In this document: piece after piece, positions 1-7,112 of the stretch
Layout: the number at the start of each line of letters is the position of its first letter
How positions within the stretch are numbered: position 1 is the first letter of the stretch
Source: Corallincola sp.
GTDB taxonomy: Bacteria > Pseudomonadota > Gammaproteobacteria > Enterobacterales > Neiellaceae
Direction: 5' to 3'
Length of the DNA stretch: 10,088 nucleotides
NCBI GenBank assembly: GCA_017998495.1
Contig: JAGOCY010000025.1
Coordinates: 1 to 10,088, forward strand
The notes under the pieces: model-generated
Database searches by the model: none
Seen by the model: only the letters and a program-made list of their open reading frames with translations
What the model was told of the DNA's origin: nothing
Made by a program: the position numbers and the translations under genes

Positions 1-1
1 T

Positions 2-1501
2 GGTGAGCTGGAGGAGCAGGCACTGGCCAGCCTGCCACGCCTGCGCTTGCCTTGCTCTTTTGCCAAGCGCCACAACGTCCTGATCCAGCTGGTCGATGAG
101 CAGCCCAAGCTGTTCTACAGCGGCACCCTGACGCCGACAGTGATCGCTGAAGTAAGGCGTTTTGCCGGCCGGCCCTTGACCCTGGAACGGCTGGAGCCGG
201 AAGCCTTTGTCGCCCATCTCACCGCCCTCTATCAGCGCGATTCGAGCGAAGCCAAGCAGCTGATGGAAGATCTGGGCAGCGAGATGGATCTCTTCACTCT
301 CGCTGATGAGCTGCCCAAAACCGAAGATCTGCTGGAGAGCGAAGACGACGCGCCGATCATCAAGCTGATCAATGCCATGCTGTCGGAGGCGATCAAGGAG
401 GGGGCGTCCGACATTCATATTGAGACCTTCGAACAGGCATTGGTGATCCGCTTCCGGGTCGATGGGGTGCTGCGCGAAGTGCTGCGCCCCAATCGCCAGC
501 TGTCGGCCCTGCTGGTCTCCCGTATCAAGGTGATGGCGCGGCTCGATATTGCCGAGAAGCGGGTGCCGCAGGATGGTCGTATCTCGCTGCGCATCGGTGG
601 CCGGGCGGTGGACGTGCGTGTCTCGACCATGCCTTCGGCCCACGGTGAACGCGCGGTGCTGCGTCTGCTCGACAAGAACGCCGCTCGCCTCGACCTTGAA
701 CAGCTGGGGATGACCCAGGCTAACCGCATCCGCTTTGCCGAGCTGGTCAACCGTCCTCACGGCATCATTCTGGTCACCGGCCCTACCGGCTCGGGTAAAT
801 CGACCACCCTCTACGCCGGCCTGTCGCGCATCAACACCCGCGACCGCAACATCCTGACGGTGGAAGACCCGATCGAGTATGACCTCGACGGCATCGGCCA
901 GACCCAGGTCAATCCGCGTGTCGACATGACCTTTGCCCGTGGCCTGCGCGCCATTTTGCGTCAGGACCCGGATGTGGTGATGATCGGTGAGATCCGCGAT
1001 CTGGAAACGGCGCAGATCGCGGTACAGGCCTCGCTCACCGGTCACTTGGTGCTCAGCACCCTGCACACCAACACCGCCGCCGGTTCCATCACCCGGTTGC
1101 AGGATATGGGCATCGAGCCCTTCCTGCTCTCCAGCTCGCTGCTGGCGGTGCTGGCCCAGCGGCTGGTGCGTACCCTCTGCCCCCACTGCCGCGAAGCGCA
1201 CGAGCCGACGCCGGCCGAGCGCCATCTGCTCGGCATCAGTGGCGATCAGCACGCCACCATTTACAACCCCAAAGGCTGCCCCAAGTGCAACTTCAGTGGC
1301 TATCGTGGCCGTACCGGCATTCACGAACTGCTGATCGTTGACGATACCGTGCGCGAGCTGATCCACAGTGGTGCCGGCGAGCAGCGGGTGGAGCGCCATG
1401 TGCGCCCCTTCACCCCCAGCATCCGTCAGGATGGTATCGACAAGGTGCTGGCCGGCATCACCTCACTGGAAGAGGTGTTGCGGGTGACACGCGAGGAGTA
1501 A
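2..1501 (+). CDS. gspE: Type II secretion ATPase GspE (5' end outside window)
   Basis: This is the cytoplasmic hexameric ATPase that powers pseudopilus assembly, docking on GspL and GspF at the inner membrane. The frame is open from base 2, giving about 499 residues; GspE proteins are usually near 500, so only a few N-terminal residues should be missing. A TTG at 47 falls inside the conserved N-terminal domain and is not the start. Numbering from base 2, the Walker A motif GPTGSGKST is at 260-268, preceded by a CTGP-type strand. The Asp box (TVEDPIEY) follows, then Walker B around [12 protein letters not shown] at 322-333 and the His box [12 protein letters not shown]. Near the C-terminus is the zinc-binding tetracysteine module: C393, C396, C426, C429 (CX2C-X29-CX2C). 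This module and the operon context separate GspE from PilT. PilB-like ATPases also carry such a module, but the gspF-N neighbours settle the call. No key residue is missing. Confidence 0.97.
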   Translation, partial: GELEEQALASLPRLRLPCSFAKRHNVLIQLVDEQPKLFYSGTLTPTVIAEVRRFAGRPLTLERLEPEAFVAHLTALYQRDSSEAKQLMEDLGSEMDLFTLADELPKTEDLLESEDDAPIIKLINAMLSEAIKEGASDIHIETFEQALVIRFRVDGVLREVLRPNRQLSALLVSRIKVMARLDIAEKRVPQDGRISLRIGGRAVDVRVSTMPSAHGERAVLRLLDKNAARLDLEQLGMTQANRIRFAELVNRPHGIILVTGPTGSGKSTTLYAGLSRINTRDRNILTVEDPIEYDLDGIGQTQVNPRVDMTFARGLRAILRQDPDVVMIGEIRDLETAQIAVQASLTGHLVLSTLHTNTAAGSITRLQDMGIEPFLLSSSLLAVLAQRLVRTLCPHCREAHEPTPAERHLLGISGDQHATIYNPKGCPKCNFSGYRGRTGIHELLIVDDTVRELIHSGAGEQRVERHVRPFTPSIRQDGIDKVLAGITSLEEVLRVTREE

Positions 1502-1504
1502 GCG

Positions 1505-2737
1505 GTGGCGGTGTTCGAGTACCGCGCCCTCGATGGCGCCGGCAAGCAGAAAAAAGGGCTGATTGAAGGCGACAGCGCCCGTCAGGTGCGGGCACTGCTG
1601 CGCGAGCGCAGCCTGTCACCGCTTAGTGTCGAGCTGGCGGCGCAGAAGGCCGACCAGCCGGCCAGCAGTGGCGGCCAACGTGGTTTCAGCATGAGCCGCG
1701 GCTTTGCGGTGGCGGATCTGTCACTGATCACCCGCCAGCTGGCCACCCTGGTGCAGGCGGCCATGCCGCTGGAAGAGGCGCTCAAGGCGGTGGCCGAGCA
1801 GTGTGAAAAGCCACGGCTGTCGTCGATGGTGATGGCGGTGCGCGGCAAAGTGCTGGAGGGCTATACCCTGGCCAACGGCCTGCGCGAGTATCCCCAGGCC
1901 TTTGATGAGCTGTTCTGCGCCACTGTGGCCGCCGGTGAAAAGTCAGGCCATCTGGACACCGTGCTCAATCGGCTGGCCGATTACATGGAGCAGCGTCAGA
2001 TCACCCGTAGCAAGGTGATTCAGGCCACCGTCTACCCGGTGATCCTGCTGGTGATCGCCTCAGGCGTGATCGCCCTGCTGCTGGCGGTGGTGGTGCCCAA
2101 GGTGGTGGCCCAGTTTGACCATATGGGCAGTGCCCTGCCGCTGACCACCCAGATCCTGATTGTCATCTCCGATTTTGTTCGCGACTGGGGGCTACTGCTG
2201 CTGGGGGCGCTGCTGCTGGCCCTGGCCGGCTGGCGGCAGGCGCTGAAAAAACCGGCGGTCAAGCTGCGCTATCACCGCTTTCTGCTCGGCTTGCCCACCA
2301 TTGGCAAAGTCACCCGTGGCATGGATACCGCCCGCTATGCCCGCACCCTCTCCATTCTGGTCTCCAGTGCGGTACCGCTGGTGGAGGCGATGGGCATCGC
2401 CGCCGGGGTGCTCGGCTATCTGCCGATGCGTGACGCCACTGCCCAGGCGGTGGCCCGGGTGCGCGAGGGCGCCAGCCTGCGCGCAGCGCTGGCCGAGACC
2501 CGCATGTTCCCGCCGATGATGCTGCATATGGTGGCCAGCGGTGAACGCTCTGGCGAACTGGAGCAGATGCTCGGGCGCGCCGCTGATAACCAGGAGCGCG
2601 AGTTCGATACCCTGATGACCATCGCCATGGGGCTGCTCGGGCCGCTGGTGCTGGTGCTGATGGCGGGGGTGGTGCTGTTTATTGTGGTTGCCATCCTCCA
2701 GCCCATTCTTGAACTTAACAACTTGGTCGGCAAGTAA
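1505..2737 (+). CDS. gspF: Type II secretion inner-membrane platform protein GspF
   Basis: GspF is the polytopic inner-membrane core of the T2SS assembly platform, contacting GspE and GspL and thought to couple ATP hydrolysis to pseudopilin insertion. The 410-residue product matches the usual length of about 400-410. It opens with the typical MAVFEYRALD-type N-terminus. Two homologous T2SSF domains follow, about 70-195 and 275-400; each carries the repeat signature, seen as AAGEKSGHLDTVL near 142-154 and ASGERSGELEQML near 344-356. Hydrophobic segments are at about 176-198, 228-244 and 376-400. The start is GTG at 1505, supported by AGGAG at 1494-1498 with 6 nt spacing, lying inside the end of gspE, and by the family N-terminus. 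Only 3 nt separate it from gspE, so the two are cotranscribed. Confidence 0.97.
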   Translation: MAVFEYRALDGAGKQKKGLIEGDSARQVRALLRERSLSPLSVELAAQKADQPASSGGQRGFSMSRGFAVADLSLITRQLATLVQAAMPLEEALKAVAEQCEKPRLSSMVMAVRGKVLEGYTLANGLREYPQAFDELFCATVAAGEKSGHLDTVLNRLADYMEQRQITRSKVIQATVYPVILLVIASGVIALLLAVVVPKVVAQFDHMGSALPLTTQILIVISDFVRDWGLLLLGALLLALAGWRQALKKPAVKLRYHRFLLGLPTIGKVTRGMDTARYARTLSILVSSAVPLVEAMGIAAGVLGYLPMRDATAQAVARVREGASLRAALAETRMFPPMMLHMVASGERSGELEQMLGRAADNQEREFDTLMTIAMGLLGPLVLVLMAGVVLFIVVAILQPILELNNLVGK

Positions 2738-2758
2738 CCGGCCTTTGACCCTGACCAC

Positions 2759-2764
2759 GGAGAA
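2759..2764 (+). promoter_or_regulatory. Strong ribosome binding site of gspG
   Basis: GGAGAA sits 6 nt before the gspG ATG in the 33-nt gap between gspF and gspG. Unlike most junctions downstream, this gene has its own free initiation site and does not rely on overlap with the preceding stop. That fits the need to make much more major pseudopilin than other components (inference). I see no convincing promoter in the gap. Confidence 0.6.
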
Positions 2765-2770
2765 CTGACC

Positions 2771-3214
2771 ATGACAACCGGCAACAACCGCGGCTTCACC
2801 CTGCTGGAGGTGATGATCGTGATCGTCATCCTCGGCATTCTCGCCAGCCTGGTGGTGCCCAACCTGATGGGCAACAAGGAGCAGGCCGACCGCCAGAAGG
2901 CGATCTCCGATATCACTGCCCTGGAAGGGGCATTGGACATGTACAAGCTGCATAACGGCGTTTACCCCACCACTGAGCAGGGGCTGCAGGCACTGGTTGA
3001 AAAGCCCAGCAGCGCCCCGGAGCCGCGCCGCTATCAGGAGGGCGGCTACATCAAGCGCCTGCCGCAGGACCCGTGGGGTAGCGACTATCAATACGTGCAG
3101 CCGGGCCAGAAAGGTAAACGCTATGACCTCTTCACCTTTGGCGTTGACGGCCAGGAAGGTGGCGAAGGCGAGGCCACTGACATCGGCAACTGGAATATCG
3201 GCGAGTATCAATAA
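2771..3214 (+). CDS. gspG: Major pseudopilin GspG
   Basis: GspG is the main subunit of the periplasmic pseudopilus. The product is a 147-residue prepilin with leader MTTGNNRG and the prepilin-peptidase site G8/F9. Mature Phe1 would be N-methylated and Glu at mature +5 (E13) is present, giving a mature chain of 139 residues, normal for GspG. The hydrophobic assembly helix spans about 13-32 and ends in VVPNLMGNKE, a near-invariant GspG stretch. The C-terminal part has the family pattern YPTTEQGLQALV (65-76), GGYIKRLPQDPWG (91-103) and the Asp/Gly-rich loop around FGVDGQEGGEG with a later DIGNW (137-141), the region that binds calcium in characterised GspG proteins. The start is ATG at 2771 with GGAGAA 6 nt upstream. 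gspH begins 3 nt after the stop. Confidence 0.98.
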   Translation: MTTGNNRGFTLLEVMIVIVILGILASLVVPNLMGNKEQADRQKAISDITALEGALDMYKLHNGVYPTTEQGLQALVEKPSSAPEPRRYQEGGYIKRLPQDPWGSDYQYVQPGQKGKRYDLFTFGVDGQEGGEGEATDIGNWNIGEYQ

Positions 3215-3217
3215 CCG

Positions 3218-3802
3218 ATGCGCGGCTGCCGCGGCTTCACCCTGCTGGAGATCCTGCTGGTCGCCGCCCTTGTGGGTCTGGCGGCCTCAGTGGTGATGCT
3301 GTCGGTGGGGCGCAGCGGCCCCGAGCAGGCCTTGCAGACTGAGGCCGAGCGCTTTGTGGCCCTGTTCCAGCTGGTGCAGGAAGAGAGCGAAATGAGTGGT
3401 GACGAGCTGGGGCTGCGGCTCGAGGACAATCGCTATCTGTGGGTCAAGCGTGATGGCGAGCAGAAATGGCAGCCGCTGGAGGATGATCGCTTTCTGGTCG
3501 AGCGCCAGCTGGATGAAGGGATGCGCCTGGAACTGGAACTCGAAGACCTGCCCTTTGTTGACGACGATCGCCTGACTGAAAGAGGCGGACTGTTTGAAGA
3601 CAAGCCGCTGTTTGAGCAGCAGGAGGAGGAGCAGCAGTACGAGCCGCAGCTGCTCATCTCCCCCGGCGGCGATACCACCCCGTTCAGCCTCACCTTTAGC
3701 CACATCGATCTGCCCGAGCGCTGGCGGGTGGATGTGACCGAGCTAGGCGATGTGGCCCTGCTGGATCCCCAAGCCCAGCTGGATGCTGAGGCGGCACGAT
3801 GA
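3218..3802 (+). CDS. gspH: Minor pseudopilin GspH
   Basis: GspH is a minor pseudopilin thought to link the tip complex (GspI/J/K) to the GspG body of the pseudopilus. The product has 194 residues with a very short leader, MRGCRG, cleaved at G6/F7, and Glu at mature +5 (E11). The hydrophobic helix runs from about 8 to 30. The helix is followed by an amphipathic, acidic segment (ALQTEAERFVALFQLVQEES), typical of GspH. Residues about 75-145 are unusually rich in Glu, Asp and Gln, including a Glu/Gln run near 133-140. The C-terminal part (SPGGDTTPFSLTF) returns to the GspH/FimT-like beta pattern. The ATG at 3218 has only a weak purine-rich upstream site and may depend on coupling to gspG, whose stop is 3 nt away. 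The gene ends in a 4-nt overlap with gspI. Confidence 0.93.
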   Translation: MRGCRGFTLLEILLVAALVGLAASVVMLSVGRSGPEQALQTEAERFVALFQLVQEESEMSGDELGLRLEDNRYLWVKRDGEQKWQPLEDDRFLVERQLDEGMRLELELEDLPFVDDDRLTERGGLFEDKPLFEQQEEEQQYEPQLLISPGGDTTPFSLTFSHIDLPERWRVDVTELGDVALLDPQAQLDAEAAR

Positions 3803-4167
3803 GAGCCCGCCAGTCCGCCTTTACCCTGCTGGAAGTGCTGATCGCGCTGGCGATCTTTGCCAGCGCAGGCATCGCCCTGATGCAGGCCGCAGCTACCCAT
3901 CTGACCGCCCTCACCAGCCTTGAGGAGATCACCCTGGCCAACTATGTGGCCAGCAACCGGTTGGTGGAGGTGGCACTGGAGGGTGGGTTGCCGGCCAACG
4001 GCGAGCGCAGCGGCAAAGCCGAGATGGGCGGGCGCACCTTCTACTGGAAGCAGAAAGTCGAGGCGACTACCGACAAGGATCTGCGGGCGGTCACCATTGA
4101 AGTGCGCATCGGTGAGAATGATGAGGCTGCGGTGGTGGCACTGACCGGCTATCGGGGGCGACCATGA
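3799..4167 (+). CDS. gspI: Minor pseudopilin GspI
   Basis: GspI is a minor pseudopilin that forms the tip complex with GspJ and GspK and is considered the nucleating subunit. The 122-residue product is of normal length. The N-terminus reads MRARQSAFTLLEVLIALAIF, so the residue before the predicted cleavage point is Ala (A7) and not the nearly invariant Gly. The mature +1 Phe (F8) and +5 Glu (E12) are intact. Downstream, the GspI pattern is present: ANYVASNRLVE (about 47-57), a motif that recurs in GspI proteins, then the short beta domain ending in ALTGYRGRP. The ATG overlaps the gspH TGA by 4 nt (ATGA), with GAGG at 3788-3791 as the ribosome binding site. The end overlaps gspJ by 4 nt. Confidence 0.95.
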   Translation: MRARQSAFTLLEVLIALAIFASAGIALMQAAATHLTALTSLEEITLANYVASNRLVEVALEGGLPANGERSGKAEMGGRTFYWKQKVEATTDKDLRAVTIEVRIGENDEAAVVALTGYRGRP

Positions 4168-4934
4168 GGCCCGCCGCTGGCTTTACCCTGCTCGAGTTCC
4201 TGATCGCTGCCGCCATCTTTGCCCTGATCAGTGTGGCCGCTTTTGCCCTGCTGTCGCAGGTGCAGGATAGCGACGAGATCTCGGCGCGCGCCGGTCAGCA
4301 GTTGCACCGGCTGCAGCGCACTATGGCCATGTTGGAACGCGACAGCATGCAGATGCTGCAGCGCCAGGTGCGGCTGGGCGAGGAGGCGCCAACCAATCAG
4401 TGGCTGCGTACCGAGGCGGGGATGCTGGAGAGTGAGGCGATGGGGCTGGCCTTTATGCGCGGCGGCTGGCGCAACCCGCAGGCCCGCCTGCCGCGAGCCG
4501 AAGTGCAGGGGGTGGGTTATCGCCTTAAAGAAGGGGTACTGGAGCGGTTGACCACCCTCTACCCTGACAGCGCCGCCGATAGCCTGCCGCGGGTGACGGC
4601 GCTGATGGCCGGCGTCACTGACTTCAAGCTGCGCGTCTGGGCGGGTGGCAAATGGCAGGAGCAATGGTTGGAGGAGGGGTTGCCCCAGGCGCTGGAGGTG
4701 ACCCTCGACAGCGAAGATTTTGGTGTGGTCACCCGCCTGTTTCTGCTGCCGGAGGCGCTGGGTGGCGGCACCTTGGGCGGTGGTGGCCGCAGCGATGGTG
4801 GCGACAGTGGCGAAGGTGGTGGCCCGCAGGATAACAGCAGTGGCAGCGGTGACAGCCGCGCCGCCGCTGGTCAGCAGGGCGGCAGCCAGAGTGGCGACAA
4901 CAACGACAACAGCGGGGGCGACTTTGGTCAGTAG
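4164..4934 (+). CDS. gspJ: Minor pseudopilin GspJ with long Gly-rich C-terminal tail
   Basis: GspJ is a minor pseudopilin of the I-J-K tip complex. The leader MRPAAG is cleaved at G6/F7, Glu is at mature +5 (E11), and the hydrophobic helix runs from about 8 to 30. The family core follows: an amphipathic helix (SARAGQQLHRLQRTMAMLERD, within 40-60), SEAMGLAFMRGGWRNP at about 90-105, YRLKEGVLER near 119-128, and a last beta strand RLFLLPE at 191-197. After about residue 199 comes a tail of some 57 residues, with about 22 Gly and otherwise mostly Ser, Asp, Asn, Gln; it looks disordered. Many GspJ proteins end soon after the RLFLLP strand, so this tail is an extension of uncertain role. The ATG overlaps gspI by 4 nt and follows GGGGG at 4154-4158. 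Confidence 0.95.
   Translation: MRPAAGFTLLEFLIAAAIFALISVAAFALLSQVQDSDEISARAGQQLHRLQRTMAMLERDSMQMLQRQVRLGEEAPTNQWLRTEAGMLESEAMGLAFMRGGWRNPQARLPRAEVQGVGYRLKEGVLERLTTLYPDSAADSLPRVTALMAGVTDFKLRVWAGGKWQEQWLEEGLPQALEVTLDSEDFGVVTRLFLLPEALGGGTLGGGGRSDGGDSGEGGGPQDNSSGSGDSRAAAGQQGGSQSGDNNDNSGGDFGQ
4761..4931 (+). repeat. Low-complexity GGY/AGC-rich stretch encoding the GspJ tail
   Basis: The DNA is dominated by GGC/GGT, AGC/AGT and GAC/GAT/AAC codons in imperfect, irregular repeats. It has no stop codons in the gspK reading frame either, so that frame is open from well upstream of the true gspK start. Imperfect repeats of this kind can expand or contract by slippage, which would change tail length while keeping frame only if the change is a multiple of three. 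That is an inference; no exact tandem unit of constant length is seen. Confidence 0.6.
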
Positions 4935-5922
4935 CCTCTGTCGCCAGCGCGGCCTGGCCATTGTTACCGTGCTGCTGGTGCTGGCCATTGCCATGGTGAT
5001 CGCGGCTACCATGACCCAGCGTTTGGGGCTGCAGATCCGCCGGGCCGAAAATCTGGTCACCTACAGCCAGGCCCAGCAGTATGCCCTGGGGGCCGAACAG
5101 TTTGCCATGCGTGTGCTCAAGCAGGATTTTAAGGACAGCCCCAACAGTGTTCACCTCGGCCAGTATTGGGCCAGTGGTGAGCAGCAGTACCCGGTGGAGG
5201 GGGGCGTCATCATCGGCCGTATTCGCGATCTGCAGGCCTGTTTTAACCTCAATGGCGCTGCCGGGACGACGCCGGGGGTGCCGCGCGAGACGGCACCGGC
5301 CGAGGCATTGATGCTGCAGCAGTTGCTGGAACAGGCCGGTATCGAGAGCTATGAGGCGGAAACTGTGGCCGAGTCCACCCGCGACTGGCTGGATGGCGAT
5401 GATCAGATCAGCGGCAGTCTGGGTGCTGAAGATGCTGAATACAGCAGCCGCACGCCACCTTATGTCACCGCCAACGGGCTGATGGCTGATGTCAGCGAGT
5501 GGCGACTGGTGCGTGGGGTCAGCAGTCAGCTGTTTACCACCCTCAAACCGCTGGTCTGTGTGATCCCCGGTCAGGCAGGGGTGCTGGTCAACGTCAACAC
5601 CCTGCAGCCGGAGCAGGCGGCGGTGCTGGCCGGGCTGTTTGCCCCCGCCATGAGTCTGTCGCAGGCGGAGCAGCTGATTGCCAATCGTCCCAAGACCGGC
5701 TGGAATTCCCTTGAGGCCTTTATGTCATCGCCGGAGATGCATGCGCTGGGGCCATCGCTGACCGACGCCCAGAAGCGGGCAGTGACTGTGACCAGCAACT
5801 TTTTTGTGATTGAGGCGGAAGCCCAGGTCGATCGGGCCCGTTTTCGCCTTACCTCGATTCTGCGACGTGACGGCAGCAACCGCCTGATGGTGGTCCAACG
5901 CCGTTTTGGAGGATGGCAGTGA
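4924..5922 (+). CDS. gspK: Minor pseudopilin GspK, TTG start
   Basis: GspK is the large minor pseudopilin thought to cap the pseudopilus tip. From TTG at 4924 the product is 332 residues, normal for GspK. The leader is MVSSLCRQRG, with cleavage at G10/L11. The mature N-terminus LAIVTVLLVLAIAMVIAATM lacks Glu at +5 (Thr15 instead), which is the known hallmark of GspK. Family motifs are visible: ACFNLN after the first strand and LVNVNTLQPEQAAVLAGL in the C-terminal half, plus the helical central domain. Earlier in-frame starts (for example 4720, 4795, 4891) would add an improbable leader encoded by the gspJ tail. The same ten bases, CGGGGGCGAC, precede both the gspJ ATG and this TTG with the same 5-nt spacing from GGGGG. 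It overlaps the end of gspJ by 11 nt and gspL by 4 nt. Confidence 0.9.
   Translation: MVSSLCRQRGLAIVTVLLVLAIAMVIAATMTQRLGLQIRRAENLVTYSQAQQYALGAEQFAMRVLKQDFKDSPNSVHLGQYWASGEQQYPVEGGVIIGRIRDLQACFNLNGAAGTTPGVPRETAPAEALMLQQLLEQAGIESYEAETVAESTRDWLDGDDQISGSLGAEDAEYSSRTPPYVTANGLMADVSEWRLVRGVSSQLFTTLKPLVCVIPGQAGVLVNVNTLQPEQAAVLAGLFAPAMSLSQAEQLIANRPKTGWNSLEAFMSSPEMHALGPSLTDAQKRAVTVTSNFFVIEAEAQVDRARFRLTSILRRDGSNRLMVVQRRFGGWQ
5908..5912 (+). promoter_or_regulatory. Ribosome binding site deciding the gspL start
   Basis: GGAGG directly abuts the ATG at 5913, leaving no spacing for initiation there, but lies 6 nt before the in-frame GTG at 5919. The GTG also forms a GTGA overlap with the gspK stop, matching the 4-nt overlaps at H/I, I/J and L/M. 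The GTG is therefore the better start. Confidence 0.7.
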
Positions 5923-7112
5923 ACGAACAACTCATCATCCGGCTGGGTGAGCAGCCCACCAGCCCGGTCTACTGGCTGGTGCGCGACAGCGCCAGCGGCG
6001 AGCTGATCAGCAGCGGCGCCTTGCCCACGGCTGCCGAGCTGGCAACCCTGAGTGAACGCGCTGGTGGGCGCAAACTGGTGGTACTGGTGCCCGGCACCCA
6101 GGTCACGGTGCATGAGGTGGAATTGCCTCCGGGCAACCCCCGCGTTGCCCTGCGTGCCTTGCCTTACCAGCTGGAAGAAGCGCTGGCCGAGGATGTCGAG
6201 CAGTTTCAGCTGGTGCCATTGGTCCGTACCGGCCAGCTGCAGCCGGTAATGGTGGTGCGCCACAGCCAGCTGCGCTCCTGGTTGGGATGGCTGGCAGAGG
6301 GCGGTCTGCAGGCGGACTGGATCTTGCCGGATACCCTGGCGCTACCTGCCGGTGCCGCCGTTGCTTTCGATGATCTGTGGCTGATCCGCCCTGAGACCGG
6401 CCCCGCCCTGGCCATCGAGGAGAGCCTGCTGCCGGCCTTGGTACCGGCACTGGTTGAGGCTCAGGGCGAGTGCCGCTGGCAGTTGTGGCAGGAATGGCCG
6501 CTGACCGAGGTGGAGGGGCTCACCCTTGAGGCGCAGCCGGAAGAACTGCCGCTGTGGGTGCTGGCCTGTAACCTGCCGTCGCGTCAGGTCAATCTGCTGG
6601 CCGGTGGCTACGCCCCCAAGCGCGAGTGGCGTGGGCCAGTGGTGGCTTATCTACCGGTGGCCGCATCTGTGCTGCTGCTGTTTGTGCTGGCGCTGCTGTT
6701 CAAGGGGCTGAGCTGGTGGCGCGATGGCCAGACCATCGCTGAGCTGCGTCAGCATGGCCAGCAGGTCTACCAGCTGGCCTTTCCCGGTGATGAACCGCCG
6801 CGCCCGGAGCAGCTGCGTACCCTGATGCAGAACCGGGTGGCGAGTATCGCCAGTGATGGTGGTGGCGGTGATTTTCTGGCGATGTTGCGGGCCGCCGCGC
6901 CTGCTTTTAAAACCGTCAAAGGACTGGAACTGCAGAGCCTGCGCTTCGACCGCCGGGTCGGTGAGATTCGGGTACAGGCCCAGGGCAGCAATTATGCTGA
7001 TTTCGAACAGGTGCGGGCTCAGCTTGCCAGTCAGCTGGCGGTGGAGATTGGCTCGCAAAGCAGTCAGGGCGACAAGGTGATCGGCGCTATCACCATTCGG
7101 AGGCAGCCATGA
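5919..7112 (+). CDS. gspL: Type II secretion platform protein GspL
   Basis: GspL is a bitopic inner-membrane protein that recruits the ATPase GspE by its cytoplasmic domain and pairs with GspM in the periplasm. From GTG 5919 the product is 397 residues, as expected. Residues about 1-235 form the cytoplasmic actin-like domain, beginning MNEQLIIRLG and including LPYQLEEALAEDVEQFQLVP near 81-100, a segment typical of GspL. The single membrane segment is at about 240-263 (YLPVAASVLLLFVLALLF). The rest is a periplasmic linker and a ferredoxin-like domain ending GAITIRRQP. The only alternative start is ATG at 5913, adding two residues, which is disfavoured by the spacing to GGAGG. The end overlaps gspM by 4 nt. 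Confidence 0.95.
   Translation: MNEQLIIRLGEQPTSPVYWLVRDSASGELISSGALPTAAELATLSERAGGRKLVVLVPGTQVTVHEVELPPGNPRVALRALPYQLEEALAEDVEQFQLVPLVRTGQLQPVMVVRHSQLRSWLGWLAEGGLQADWILPDTLALPAGAAVAFDDLWLIRPETGPALAIEESLLPALVPALVEAQGECRWQLWQEWPLTEVEGLTLEAQPEELPLWVLACNLPSRQVNLLAGGYAPKREWRGPVVAYLPVAASVLLLFVLALLFKGLSWWRDGQTIAELRQHGQQVYQLAFPGDEPPRPEQLRTLMQNRVASIASDGGGGDFLAMLRAAAPAFKTVKGLELQSLRFDRRVGEIRVQAQGSNYADFEQVRAQLASQLAVEIGSQSSQGDKVIGAITIRRQP

Noticed and set aside
47..49. TTG at 47 as the start of gspE
   Set aside because: The frame is open to the window edge and the bases before it encode residues that continue the N-terminal domain; the true start is upstream of the window.
2192..3211. Open frame of 339 codons on the - strand opposite gspF and gspG
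   Set aside because: It is rich in His and Gln with no recognisable domain, and lies entirely opposite two well-identified genes. Long antisense frames are common in GC-rich DNA with strong third-position bias.
4720..4923. N-terminal extension of GspK from the earliest start
   Set aside because: It would give a leader of 78 residues before the RQRG cleavage site and is explained by the stop-poor gspJ tail. TTG 4924 has the right leader length and spacing.
4149..5060. Open frame of 303 codons on the - strand opposite gspJ and the gspK start
   Set aside because: Low-complexity Ala/Thr/Val and Gln/His composition mirrors the repetitive gspJ tail and core; no motif or plausible ribosome binding site. 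Treated as a shadow.
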